In this document: positions 9,737 through 18,254 of the stretch, in pieces
Layout: the number at the start of each line of letters is the position of its first letter
How positions within the stretch are numbered: position 1 is the stretch's first letter
DNA from: CAUPWF01 sp963515125
GTDB taxonomy: Bacteria > Bacillota > Clostridia > Lachnospirales > Lachnospiraceae
NCBI GenBank assembly: GCA_052116865.1
Contig: JBQKKG010000007.1
Location: 159,697-223,696 of the forward strand
Direction: 5' to 3'
DNA: 64,000 nt
Position numbers and translations under genes: made by a program
Notes under the pieces: generated by a model
Database searches by the model: none
What the model was told of the DNA's origin: nothing
Seen by the model: only the letters and a program-made list of their open reading frames with translations

Positions 9737-9757
9737 CGTTTTTATATATCTTATACT
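9729..9757 (+). promoter_or_regulatory. Sigma-A promoter of bioB-bioY
   Basis: TTGACA (9729-9734), a 17-base spacer and TATACT (9752-9757) form a near-consensus promoter. It lies 29 bases before the bioB start and its -35 box is inside the BirA operator. Confidence 0.88.
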
Positions 9758-9785
9758 ACGATTAATATGAACAGGAGGCGTGATT

Positions 9786-10748
9786 ATGAATACCATTGAT
9801 CAGCTAGTTAATTCCGTTATAAATGGAGATTATTTATCCAAATCTGATGACTTTTCCTTCATCCACACTACACCTCTTTATGATTTATGTAGTGCTGCTG
9901 ACAGGATACGCAAATATTACTGCAGTGACCACGCGGATCTTTGTACTATTATTAATGGACGAAGTGGGCGATGTAGCGAAAATTGTAAATTTTGTGCACA
10001 GTCTTCTCATTACCATACAAATACCAAGAACTATTCTTTTTTATCACAAGAAGAGATTTTAGCAGATGCAAAACATCTAGATACATTAGGGATCCATCGT
10101 TATTCTATTGTTACAGCCGGACGCACCTTAGAAGGTGAGGATCTAACTCACGCACTGGACACCTATAGCGCTTTGGCAAAAAGTACGAATTTTTCTTTAT
10201 GTGCATCACATGGATTTTTAACCAAGCATGCTTTTGAAAAATTAAAGGCAAGTGGGGTTACCAGATATCATGCAAATATCGAAACTTCCAGACGTTATTT
10301 TCCGCAAATTTGCACTTCTCATACCTATGAAGATAAATTATCATGTATTCAACTTGCAAAAGAGGCAGGCTTAGAAGTGTGTTCTGGTGGTATATTGGGA
10401 CTTGGAGAGACCATGCAAGATCGTATTGATATGGCATTTGACCTACGTGAATTACAGGTTGACTCTATCCCATTAAATATACTTACCCCTATCCCAGGAA
10501 CACCACTAGAACAGTTTAAACCAATTTCAGAAGAAGAATTTCTTCGGTCCATCGCTATGTTTCGCTTTGTGTACCCTACTGTTACTATTCGTCTTGCAGC
10601 CGGGCGCAGTAATCTAACCAACTATGGTGAACTTGCTTTTTTAAGTGGTGCCAATGGAACTATTACAGGCGATATGTTAACCACCTCAGGAAGTAACATT
10701 GAATCCGACAAAAATTTGCTTCAAAAATTAAACTACTCACTTTTATAA
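9786..10748 (+). CDS. bioB: Biotin synthase
   Basis: This radical SAM enzyme inserts sulfur into dethiobiotin to make biotin. The radical-SAM cysteine motif is C63-SEN-C67-KF-C70, and the usual TAGRTLEGED-type segment and IRLAAGR (FeS/substrate Arg) near the C-terminus are present. It is 320 residues, full length. I chose the ATG at 9786 with AGGAGG 7 bases upstream; an in-frame GTG at 9780 is too close to that site. It forms an operon with bioY (16-base gap) under one BirA-controlled promoter. No bioA, bioD or bioF is in the window, so the cell may depend on imported dethiobiotin or encode them elsewhere. Confidence 0.96.
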   Translation: MNTIDQLVNSVINGDYLSKSDDFSFIHTTPLYDLCSAADRIRKYYCSDHADLCTIINGRSGRCSENCKFCAQSSHYHTNTKNYSFLSQEEILADAKHLDTLGIHRYSIVTAGRTLEGEDLTHALDTYSALAKSTNFSLCASHGFLTKHAFEKLKASGVTRYHANIETSRRYFPQICTSHTYEDKLSCIQLAKEAGLEVCSGGILGLGETMQDRIDMAFDLRELQVDSIPLNILTPIPGTPLEQFKPISEEEFLRSIAMFRFVYPTVTIRLAAGRSNLTNYGELAFLSGANGTITGDMLTTSGSNIESDKNLLQKLNYSLL

Positions 10749-10764
10749 GGAAAGGAATTCAACC

Positions 10765-11328
10765 ATGGACCAAATTACAAATACAACCAATCGTATCTCT
10801 ACAAAAGTTTTAGTCGTTATAAGCCTTATTACTGCAATCACCTGTATCCTCGCCCCCTTTAGTATTCCACTTCCCTTTAGTCCCGTTCCTATTTCATTTA
10901 CCAATTTAGTCCTTTACCTTAGCGTCTTTATAATTGGTTGGAAATATGCAACTATAAGCTATATTATTTATTTACTACTAGGAGTGGTGGGACTTCCAGT
11001 ATTCTCTGGATTCACCGGTGGCCTCGGAAAACTTTTTGGCCCAACGGGTGGATATTTGTTGGGATTCATTTTTTTAACTATTATCTCTGGACTTTTTATT
11101 GAAAAATCTCACGAAAAAAAAATATTCATTATTCTTGGTATGGTTCTAGGCACAATCGTATGTTATTTATTTGGTACCATATGGCTTGCAAAGCAACTAG
11201 ATCTCACTTTTCTACAAGGTCTGGCCGCTGGCGTTATCCCATATATCCTTGGTGATGCAATTAAAATTATAATAGCATTCCTCGTAGGACCTACCATAAA
11301 AAAACAAGTGAATCCTTTTCTTTTATAG
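10765..11328 (+). CDS. bioY: BioY biotin transporter substrate-binding subunit
   Basis: This is the S component of an ECF-type vitamin importer. The 187-residue protein has about six hydrophobic segments and the BioY signatures (PFSPVPISFTNL near the N-terminus; GGLGKLFGPTGGYLLGF in the middle). It would bind biotin and work with the shared EcfAAT module or alone. It begins with AAGGAAAGG upstream, directly after bioB, and shares its BirA regulation. The stop codon sits in the loop-proximal edge of the terminator hairpin. Confidence 0.95.
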   Translation: MDQITNTTNRISTKVLVVISLITAITCILAPFSIPLPFSPVPISFTNLVLYLSVFIIGWKYATISYIIYLLLGVVGLPVFSGFTGGLGKLFGPTGGYLLGFIFLTIISGLFIEKSHEKKIFIILGMVLGTIVCYLFGTIWLAKQLDLTFLQGLAAGVIPYILGDAIKIIIAFLVGPTIKKQVNPFLL

Positions 11329-11346
11329 GATTCACTTGTTTTTTTA
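11303..11346. terminator. Bidirectional terminator bioY / beta-propeller gene
   Basis: 14-base perfect arms (11303-11316, 11327-11340) with T7 on the plus side and an A-run on the left give a usable terminator for both convergent transcripts. The last codons of bioY form part of the hairpin. Confidence 0.92.
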
Positions 11347-13263
11347 TGAAAGTACGAGATCATCTATCTTTTGATAATTCTGCAAGCTATAAGATTCCAC
11401 AATGCCACCTTTTATAATATATAGAACCTCATTGATGTATACGCCTCTTGTTTCTTGATAAGAATCCCCTTGTATTTCTGCTTCTAACTGACACGTAAAT
11501 CCCTTCTCAACATCATAAGAAAATAGATAGTATTTTTCTGAATCTCCATATGCAGAAAAACCAATTACATTCTTTTCATTATCAATCAATACTGCCTTAT
11601 AATCATAGAATACCGGTGAACTATATACCCCCTTAATTACGTGTTTTTGTAACTCCTGCACATTGGTTGGATCTTCAATATGAAACATGGATAGTTTTAT
11701 CCCATCGGATGTTATTCCTTTTTCGTCCATATCAACACCAATTCCCAATAAATTTCCTTCCCCATAAGGATGCAAGTACTCTGAGAATCCAGGTATTTTT
11801 AATTCTCCAAGTATCTTAGGCTTCGTTGGGTCTTTCAAATCAACAGAAAATAGCGGATCCGTTTGTCTAAAGGTCACAAAGTAACCTATATCACCCATAA
11901 ATCTTGCGGAATATACTTGTTCATCCTCTGCAAGCCCTTGAATACTCCCCAATTGCTCTAATGTTTCATCCAAGACATAAAGTGAATTAGAATCCTTTGG
12001 TTCCTTTATATTCCCAATGTCTTTTTTTGTATCATCCTTTTCCAGCAATGGCATAACTCCATCGTACCATCTTGGTTGCTGAACATTGCTAAGATCCTTG
12101 ATTGTTGTTACTACACGGAGGTTCCCTTTATATTCATCAATACTAAAGGAATCGTTAATTGTACCATTAATTTTACATTGTGCAACGGCGTTCAACTTTC
12201 CTTTTTCATATGTTATTTTTCTAATTCCAGTCTTCATACTTTTTCCTTGTTCTTCGTAAATACTGCTATACATGTATATTGCAGTATCACTAACATAGCA
12301 ATTATCGTAATAAGACAAAATGGATGTACGATCAATGACTTGATCTGGTTGTTCTAAATGAATGGATGATATAACCGTTTGGCTATTCCCTTGATCTATG
12401 ATTGGTAAATATATCTTTTCTCTTTCAATATATTCCCCCTGTACACTGGGAATATATTGCTCTATATCTTCTGGTTTCCCTGTAAGATTTGAGCTAAATT
12501 GGCTAAATATATATAAATAATCACCTGACAAACGGGAACTTTCATACCTTCCACTTTGGGTCACTGTTCCAAGTTCTCTGGGATTACTTTTATCGGAAAT
12601 GTCATACGTAATAGTCTTTGTTTTCTCTGCGCAATATCCACCCTCATTTGCCGCAACACTTTCCGTTCCTAAGGCTATTAGCTTTTGGTTTTTAAAGTAA
12701 AATTCTGATATTTGCATTCCACTAGGCGCCGATATTTTACCTACAACTTTCATCTGATTGTCTCGCGCCTCTATCATTGCAATTTCTGTTGCTGTGTCTT
12801 TTAATACATATATATAGTTGCCATCTGTTTTAACATAATCCCCTTCATCTATCCCCCCTTGACGAACATTAGTATTCGAATAAGATGCAACCAATGCATT
12901 GCTGGTATCACTGGCACTACTTTCTTTTACAGACATTTCAGTTTGTTCGGATTCCAAGTTTGTTTCTAGATACTTATATATTTCTTTATAAGTCTTTGCA
13001 CTTGCAACTTGCATATTGGTTCTACTCGTTTGCGATTTTTCGACGAAAGCGTTCTCCCGCACGGTCAAAGCCCCTATTCCAATGACTACGAAACAGCAAG
13101 CTGCTACTAAACTATACGTATATCCTCGTTTCCACTTACGTGATTTTTTCTGATTCAATGTATCCTCAACTTGTTCGGGCAAAAGATTCTTTGGGACTTT
13201 AAGATCCTTGTCCTGCTCTTTTATTAGTCTATGAAGTTCTTCGAATTCCTGATTCTTATTCAT
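11344..13263 (-). CDS. Membrane-anchored beta-propeller protein (PF09826-like)
   Basis: This 639-residue protein has a cytosolic N-terminus of about 45 residues, one membrane segment (about 48-68), and a large outside part. The outside part carries the hallmark NVRQGGIDEGDYVKTDGNYIY and many repeated beta-blade segments typical of the 'beta-propeller domain' family of secreted Firmicutes proteins. The gene starts 15 bases after the ECF sigma gene, on the same strand. The short charged N-terminus inside the cell plus the sigma partner suggest it acts as a membrane anti-sigma or sensor; that is inference from context. GGGGG-type Shine-Dalgarno before the ATG. Confidence 0.85.
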   Translation of the reverse strand: MNKNQEFEELHRLIKEQDKDLKVPKNLLPEQVEDTLNQKKSRKWKRGYTYSLVAACCFVVIGIGALTVRENAFVEKSQTSRTNMQVASAKTYKEIYKYLETNLESEQTEMSVKESSASDTSNALVASYSNTNVRQGGIDEGDYVKTDGNYIYVLKDTATEIAMIEARDNQMKVVGKISAPSGMQISEFYFKNQKLIALGTESVAANEGGYCAEKTKTITYDISDKSNPRELGTVTQSGRYESSRLSGDYLYIFSQFSSNLTGKPEDIEQYIPSVQGEYIEREKIYLPIIDQGNSQTVISSIHLEQPDQVIDRTSILSYYDNCYVSDTAIYMYSSIYEEQGKSMKTGIRKITYEKGKLNAVAQCKINGTINDSFSIDEYKGNLRVVTTIKDLSNVQQPRWYDGVMPLLEKDDTKKDIGNIKEPKDSNSLYVLDETLEQLGSIQGLAEDEQVYSARFMGDIGYFVTFRQTDPLFSVDLKDPTKPKILGELKIPGFSEYLHPYGEGNLLGIGVDMDEKGITSDGIKLSMFHIEDPTNVQELQKHVIKGVYSSPVFYDYKAVLIDNEKNVIGFSAYGDSEKYYLFSYDVEKGFTCQLEAEIQGDSYQETRGVYINEVLYIIKGGIVESYSLQNYQKIDDLVLS

Positions 13264-13278
13264 ACGGTTACCCCCTTT

Positions 13279-13797
13279 CTAAATTTTCAATCGTTGACTT
13301 AATTTTTCTAAAGCTCGACTGCGTTTTGACCTTACTGTATTAGAATTTAAATGCAACATTTCTCCAATTTCCTTACTACTATATCCTGCAAATACAGAAA
13401 GAGCTATTATCACTCTTTCCTCTACTTCTAGCGTTCCAAATGCATCTCTTATATCTTTTGATTCTGCTAATGATTCTTCTTGGATAATATCTTCCTCTTG
13501 TATTTCTAGTGTTTTACTTTTGGTATCCATCAGTTTCTTTTTGCATTTATTTGTCAATATTCGAAACATCCAACCGCGAAAAGCCTCTGCTCGCCTTAGC
13601 TTATATATATTCTCAAATGCTGCTACAACTGTCTCACTTACTGCATCTTCTGCATCTTGTGGATGCTTCAATGTATAGACTGCAAATTTATATAAATCAA
13701 TGTACACAGACTTATATAGCATTGCAAATGCATGTGCATCTTGATGCTTTGCGCGTTTCACCAATTCTTGTTCTGAACTTGTTGCATAATCAAACAT
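13279..13797 (-). CDS. ECF-type RNA polymerase sigma factor
   Basis: The 172-residue protein has sigma region 2 (about 20-90, with the DAEDAVSETVVAAFENIYKL core-binding and promoter-melting helix) and sigma region 4 (about 115-168, ending in a helix-turn-helix with SSKEIGEMLHLNSNTVRSKRSRA). It lacks regions 1 and 3, as ECF factors do. It is cotranscribed with the beta-propeller membrane protein, its likely regulator. A possible self-dependent promoter lies upstream. Confidence 0.93.
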   Translation of the reverse strand: MFDYATSSEQELVKRAKHQDAHAFAMLYKSVYIDLYKFAVYTLKHPQDAEDAVSETVVAAFENIYKLRRAEAFRGWMFRILTNKCKKKLMDTKSKTLEIQEEDIIQEESLAESKDIRDAFGTLEVEERVIIALSVFAGYSSKEIGEMLHLNSNTVRSKRSRALEKLSQRLKI

Positions 13798-13829
13798 GAT
13801 ATCCCCCTCTCTTTATTGCTTCCTATATA

Positions 13830-13862
13830 TACAGAGTCACTTGCACCTTCTTTTGTTGCATG
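13830..13862 (-). promoter_or_regulatory. Candidate ECF-dependent autopromoter
   Basis: On the minus strand TGCAAC (13862-13857) precedes a GACTCTGTATAT stretch about 20 bases downstream. AAC-containing -35 boxes are typical of ECF promoters and ECF genes often control themselves. No second copy was found in the window to confirm it. Confidence 0.3.
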
Positions 13863-13895
13863 AACTTTTCATTTTATTTAAATATATTAACATAG

Positions 13896-13930
13896 AAATG
13901 GAGTAGAATGTATTTCATCCTACTCCATTT
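13896..13930 (-). terminator. Terminator after the hydratase gene
   Basis: 11-base perfect arms (13896-13906, 13920-13930) enclose a 13-base loop that adds further weak pairs. It lies about 20 bases beyond the hydratase stop on the minus strand; the tail is only moderately T-rich. Confidence 0.65.
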
Positions 13931-13949
13931 ATTCCCTCGATAACAGTTT

Positions 13950-16220
13950 TTATCCTTTATAATAGTTAATTAAACATCCCTTTAAGATAATCTCTCTCTC
14001 AGCATCCGTTAATTCTCCAAGTCGAAAGCTCATTTCTTTTAATCCATCTTCCTTTACTACATAGGCCTTTATCTCTTCTGCCTTTTCTTCTATTGCCTTA
14101 CGAATGGATGGCACAAAGATGTAATCTCCATTAGTAAAACTTAATTTTTTATCATCTTCTTTGGTTAAGAATGGAAGCATTCCCCAGTTAATTAAGTTGG
14201 AACGATAACGTTTTGTTGCATACTCATTTGCAATATTAGCCCATCCTCCGAGTACTTTTTGGCATGATGCGGCCTGTTCACGTGCAGATCCATCCCCTGG
14301 CTTTACTGCAAAGATGGTACTGCCCACACCTAAATTGCCTTCTCCCACCTCTGGATAAATTTCATGAATTTTATCCATAATAGGTCTTAATTCTTCCAAC
14401 CTTTCCAATGGGCATCTACCTGCTTCTATGGCATGCTGTGCTTCTTGCACTTCTTTTGCTCGTCCAACATATGCAGGATCTTTTCTCGATAATGTAAATT
14501 CTGCTAATCCTAATGGATTCGATCGATAAGAAGATGTTTCCCCAGATGGAATTAATTCATCCGTAGTCGTAACTGGATCATGAATTTCTGATACTACTTT
14601 TAGTACCACATTCTCTGGAAGTGCTGGCATCGCAGGCCAATCCTTAATATTCGGACCAAACTTCACTTCAACTGATGGGTCTGCTTTTCCTTTGCTATCA
14701 AATACTCGATTCTCATAGATACTCTTATCGAAGTAGTATTTTGGATTCTTATATTCCATATCTAGTTGGGTTGCTGCTGTCAAGTATCCTTTATTCGCTG
14801 CAGTCGCTGCAATAGATCGCGCATCCATAAGTGCAACAGAAGATATTTGCCCACTTTGTAACTTTGATCCTTCTCGATTCGGAAAATTCCTAGTAGAATG
14901 ACGAATACTAAAGGCATCATTGGCTGGAGTATCGCCAGCCCCAAAACAAGGCCCGCAAAAGGCAGTCTTTACAATTGTGCCAGCAGCCATCAAGTCTGCA
15001 ACTGCACCATTTTTAACTAATTCCATATAGATAGGTGTACTAGCTGGGTATACACTAAATGTAAATGCATCTGTACCAATATTTTTACCGCGAATGATAT
15101 CTGCTGCTGCACAAATATTCTCAAATCCTCCACCGGCGCATCCTGCAATAATACCTTGTTCGACGTAAAGCTTACCATTTTGTACTTTATCTTGAAGAGA
15201 ATAGTTAATTGCTCCTCCAAGGCTTACTAACGCCTTTTGTTCCACATCATGCAATACGTCCTTTAAATTTGCATTTACTTCATCAATGGTATAGACATTA
15301 CTTGGATGAAACGGCATGGCAATCATTGGCTTGATCTCACTTAAGTTAACATAAACCATTCCTTCATAATACGTAACTGCACCAGGATTAAGTTCTTTAT
15401 AATCTGAAGTTCTTCCATGTATGTCATAGAATTCCTGAATCTTCTCATCTGTCTTCCAAATAGAAGATAAGCAAGTTGTTTCCGTAGTCATTACATCAAT
15501 CCCTATTCGGAAATCTGCACTCAACTTATTGATACCTGGACCCACAAATTCCATAACTTTATTATTTACATAACCATTGGCAAATGTTGCACCAATAATT
15601 GCAAGTGCAACATCCTGTGGACCAACCCCGGCCATTGGTTCTCCATCTAGATAAATACCTACTACTCCTGGCATATTGATGTCATACGTCTTATCCAATA
15701 ATTGCTTTACCAGTTCTGGCCCACCTTCGCCCATTGCCATGGTTCCAAGTGCTCCATAGCGGGTATGGCTATCAGACCCCAAAATCATGCTGCCTCCACA
15801 AGCTAGCATTTCTCTCGCATACTGATGTATGACTGCTTGATGAGGCGGTACATATACTCCGCCATATTTTTTAGCACAGGTCAATCCAAACATATGATCA
15901 TCTTCATTAATAGTTCCTCCCACTGCACATAAACTATTGTGGCAATTAGTTAATATATAAGGAACTGGAAATTTTTCTAGCCCGGATGCTCTAGCTGTCT
16001 GTATAATTCCTACAAATGTAATATCGTGGGAAGTTAATTTATCGAATTTTATTTCTAAATGCTCCATATTTGATGATGTATTGTGTGCCTCTAAAATTCC
16101 ATATGCAATGGTATTCTTAGCGGCTTCTTTTGGTGCTAAATGGATTCTTGGATCCTTCATATCTTCAATGATATCCGTTCCATTTAATAAATACACACCT
16201 TTATCGTATAATTTTATCAT
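13950..16220 (-). CDS. Aconitase-superfamily hydratase (YbhJ-like)
   Basis: The 756-residue protein has the aconitase fold: GSDSHTRYGALGTMAMGEGG in the N-terminal half and a swivel domain at the C-terminus. Candidate iron-sulfur ligands are Cys in GCAGGGFENI (about 360) and the two Cys of CGPCFG (about 422 and 425). In true aconitase and LeuC the first motif is normally GSCTNS, so this belongs to a divergent branch, near the E. coli YbhJ type annotated only as 'hydratase'. Substrate is unknown. AGGAGG precedes the ATG. A CdaR/PucR-type regulator is encoded directly upstream on the same strand and is a likely controller. Confidence 0.85.
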   Translation of the reverse strand: MIKLYDKGVYLLNGTDIIEDMKDPRIHLAPKEAAKNTIAYGILEAHNTSSNMEHLEIKFDKLTSHDITFVGIIQTARASGLEKFPVPYILTNCHNSLCAVGGTINEDDHMFGLTCAKKYGGVYVPPHQAVIHQYAREMLACGGSMILGSDSHTRYGALGTMAMGEGGPELVKQLLDKTYDINMPGVVGIYLDGEPMAGVGPQDVALAIIGATFANGYVNNKVMEFVGPGINKLSADFRIGIDVMTTETTCLSSIWKTDEKIQEFYDIHGRTSDYKELNPGAVTYYEGMVYVNLSEIKPMIAMPFHPSNVYTIDEVNANLKDVLHDVEQKALVSLGGAINYSLQDKVQNGKLYVEQGIIAGCAGGGFENICAAADIIRGKNIGTDAFTFSVYPASTPIYMELVKNGAVADLMAAGTIVKTAFCGPCFGAGDTPANDAFSIRHSTRNFPNREGSKLQSGQISSVALMDARSIAATAANKGYLTAATQLDMEYKNPKYYFDKSIYENRVFDSKGKADPSVEVKFGPNIKDWPAMPALPENVVLKVVSEIHDPVTTTDELIPSGETSSYRSNPLGLAEFTLSRKDPAYVGRAKEVQEAQHAIEAGRCPLERLEELRPIMDKIHEIYPEVGEGNLGVGSTIFAVKPGDGSAREQAASCQKVLGGWANIANEYATKRYRSNLINWGMLPFLTKEDDKKLSFTNGDYIFVPSIRKAIEEKAEEIKAYVVKEDGLKEMSFRLGELTDAEREIILKGCLINYYKG

Positions 16221-16240
16221 TGTGTTTTCCTCCTGTTAGT

Positions 16241-16259
16241 TGTTGGGAGAATCCCAACA
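16241..16259 (-). promoter_or_regulatory. Short perfect inverted repeat before the hydratase RBS
   Basis: 8-base arms TGTTGGGA / TCCCAACA with a 3-base centre lie a few bases upstream of the hydratase ribosome binding site. It could be an operator for the adjacent CdaR-type regulator or an mRNA hairpin. Confidence 0.45.
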
Positions 16260-16329
16260 CTTCTACGCTTTCCATCTTTACTATTATAAAGTGATACTTT
16301 TTAGATTGCAACATTTCCTTTCATTCTTT

Positions 16330-17418
16330 CTATTTTGATTCTCGTAAATGGCTCGTTACCATTAATGCAATCTTAAATGTCATTGCATCTTCAAATACAC
16401 GGACATCGAGTCCCGTCATTTTTTGTATTTTTTCCAATCGATAAGCCAATGTATTTCTATGAATGTATAATTGTCTTGCAGTTTCCGATACATTTAGATT
16501 GTTCTCAAAAAACTTATATACCGTTACTAATGTCTCATCATCAAATTTATCTATCGCTTCTCCTGCCAATACCTCTTTTAAAAACATATCACATAATGAT
16601 GTCGGCAGTTGATGTATCAGTCGCCCAATTCCAAGCTCGTTATATGCTACAACATTTTTCTCTACATAAAAGATACGCCCTACATCTAGAGCCATAGCAG
16701 CTTCTTTATAGGATTGTGAAACATCCTTCAACTCTTGGACAATGGTTCCATAAGCAACCCGCACATCAATCATAGTCTCTGCACTTAATGTGTCCTTAAT
16801 AATCTCTGCAATATGATGTATATCTGTATAATCTTCTGTAGTTTCTAATGTTTTAATAAAAATAATATTATGCTCATCCACTGCTGTAATAAAATCCTTC
16901 AAACTGGTAGCATACAGACCTTTTAGAGTTTCCATAACAATAGATTCCTCTTCCTTTTTCGGCTCAATAAGAAGTACAATTCGCCTTGCCTCCAAAGGAA
17001 TACTCAAGCGCTTCGCCTTATTATACATATCTACCAGTAAAAAATTGTCCAGCAAAAGGTTTTGAATAAAATTATTTTTATCTAAACGTTCCTTATATGC
17101 AATTACTAAATTCTCTAACTGGCTTACACATAAGCTACCTATTATATAGGCATCTGAAAGCTTCCCATGCAACACCAGTACATATTTAGGTTCCCAATCT
17201 TCCTTAACAAGGAACACGGCAATTTCCTTTGTAATCTGAAAATCCTCTGTATTATTATCTGTATTACGAATAAACTCAAGTATCTGTTTCTCCTCTTGTT
17301 TTGCTACAGCATCTGTTGTAACAATGCAGACCCCTTCTAGACTCCACACAGAAACATTACTTTCGGTAATTCGCTGCATTTCATTAATTGATTTCTGTAA
17401 AATTTGATTTGTAAGCAT
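16330..17418 (-). CDS. CdaR/PucR-family transcriptional regulator
   Basis: The 362-residue protein ends with the PucR C-terminal helix-turn-helix (NVSETARQLYIHRNTLAYRLEKI around 309-331, followed by the family-typical TGLDVRVFEDAMTFKIALM). The middle resembles the GGDEF-like region of CdaR proteins and the N-terminus is a likely ligand-sensing domain, though weakly conserved. Such regulators activate genes for organic-acid or purine use. The hydratase gene starts 109 bases downstream on the same strand and is the natural target. The ligand is not predictable from sequence. Confidence 0.85.
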   Translation of the reverse strand: MLTNQILQKSINEMQRITESNVSVWSLEGVCIVTTDAVAKQEEKQILEFIRNTDNNTEDFQITKEIAVFLVKEDWEPKYVLVLHGKLSDAYIIGSLCVSQLENLVIAYKERLDKNNFIQNLLLDNFLLVDMYNKAKRLSIPLEARRIVLLIEPKKEEESIVMETLKGLYATSLKDFITAVDEHNIIFIKTLETTEDYTDIHHIAEIIKDTLSAETMIDVRVAYGTIVQELKDVSQSYKEAAMALDVGRIFYVEKNVVAYNELGIGRLIHQLPTSLCDMFLKEVLAGEAIDKFDDETLVTVYKFFENNLNVSETARQLYIHRNTLAYRLEKIQKMTGLDVRVFEDAMTFKIALMVTSHLRESK

Positions 17419-17534
17419 GTCGTCACTTCCTCTGCCACCTTATTGCAACTATTTCTTATTATCCCTTAGCATATTTATATTAATATTTGCTTCTTAAGTA
17501 TAATAGAATTTATAAAATTAAACAAGTATGAACG

Positions 17535-17598
17535 AATTGGGGGCATAACAAAATTGAATTGGGGACGTAGCAAAACGAGTTTTGCTACGTCCCCAATT
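17535..17598. repeat. REP-like GGGGACG palindrome with a degenerate half-copy
   Basis: A perfect 20-base inverted repeat (17557-17576 / 17579-17598, 2-base centre) begins AATTGGGGACG. Immediately to its left (17535-17554) is a degenerate direct copy of one arm (17 of 20 bases). A related GGGGACGGGGGC palindrome sits at 38979-39013. Such elements in Firmicutes resemble REP sequences spread by REP-associated Y1 transposases; none is in the window. It also lies where an hsp20 terminator would be. Confidence 0.75.
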
Positions 17599-17613
17599 GA
17601 CAATCAAACTTTC

Positions 17614-18033
17614 TTATTGAATTGTAATATATTTTTTTTCTTCTATTTGAGGTTTTTTATCTTCTTTTGGTACTTCTAACACTAATACTCCTTTTTCAAA
17701 TTTTCCTTTGATATCTTCTTCTGTTAGATGTTCACCCACAAAAAAACTTCGTTGGCATTTACCACTATATCGTTCTTTGCGAATAAAGTTACCCTCTTCA
17801 TCTTTATCTTCTTTACTATGCGTATGCTCTGCTGAAATATTCAGATACCCATTCTTTAATTCTGCATTGATATCTTCTTTGTCAAATCCAGGCAACTCTA
17901 TGGTAAGTTCATAGTTGTTCCCCATGTCTTTCACATCTGTATTCATAAAGTATGTGACTGCCCTTTGACTTTCTAGTGGAAATCTAAACATCTCATCAAA
18001 AAAATCATTTTTAAAAATACTTGGTACGAACAT
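17614..18033 (-). CDS. hsp20: Hsp20/alpha-crystallin small heat shock protein
   Basis: This ATP-independent holdase chaperone has 139 residues. The alpha-crystallin domain spans about 35-130 (YELTIELPGFDKEDI, then GVLVLEVPK), and the C-terminus ends with an I-x-I type tail (ITIQ). AGGAGG precedes the ATG. Its promoter carries a CIRCE operator, so HrcA control is expected. An integrated island now begins inside that promoter region, at the -35 box, but the att core keeps the box intact. Confidence 0.95.
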   Translation of the reverse strand: MFVPSIFKNDFFDEMFRFPLESQRAVTYFMNTDVKDMGNNYELTIELPGFDKEDINAELKNGYLNISAEHTHSKEDKDEEGNFIRKERYSGKCQRSFFVGEHLTEEDIKGKFEKGVLVLEVPKEDKKPQIEEKKYITIQ

Positions 18034-18086
18034 ATGACACTCCTCCTTTTATGTTTTGTTACTATTGTTTTATTTGTTCTATATGT

Positions 18087-18115
18087 AATATATCACTTGT
18101 TATTAGCATTGTCAA
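18087..18115 (-). promoter_or_regulatory. Sigma-A promoter of hsp20
   Basis: On the minus strand, TTGACA (18115-18110), a 17-base spacer and TATATT (18092-18087) form a strong promoter. The -35 hexamer is the first six bases of the 21-bp att core shared with the other end of the island, so each integration event restores it. Confidence 0.85.
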
Positions 18116-18129
18116 GAGGTGAGTGCTAA
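18103..18129. promoter_or_regulatory. CIRCE operator (HrcA site)
   Basis: TTAGCATTG, nine bases, GAGTGCTAA: the right arm is a perfect CIRCE arm and the left matches 7 of 9, with the exact N9 spacing. It overlaps the -35 box of the hsp20 promoter, the classic position for HrcA repression. The perfect arm belongs to the att core. Confidence 0.85.
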
Positions 18130-18130
18130 T
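18110..18130. other. Attachment core, hsp20 side
   Basis: This 21-bp sequence (starting TGTCAAGAGGTGAG) is repeated identically and in the same orientation at 30452-30472; flanking bases differ. The integrase gene lies just inside. It is one of the two att sites bounding the island. Confidence 0.9.
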
Positions 18131-18213
18131 ATTTTCAGATAATTTTTGCAAAGCCTTGATTTTACTGGCTTTGCAGGTATCTAAAATCTTTATAAACTGT
18201 GTTTTTGAGGGTT

Positions 18214-18233
18214 ACTACACCAGTACTACACCA
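18214..18233. other. Candidate integrase arm sites, left end
   Basis: Two ACTACACCA copies (18214-18222, 18225-18233) spaced 11 bases apart, one helical turn. The same paired motif in the same orientation lies near the other end at 30313-30333. Phage and Tn916-type integrases bind such short direct repeats with their N-terminal domain. Confidence 0.6.
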
Positions 18234-18254
18234 AACCAGTTTCATTTTTTAGAG

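Noticed and set aside
9533..9799. 88-residue hydrophobic frame upstream of bioB
   Set aside because: It runs through the BirA operator and promoter, has no ribosome binding site, and its composition is that of AT-rich DNA.
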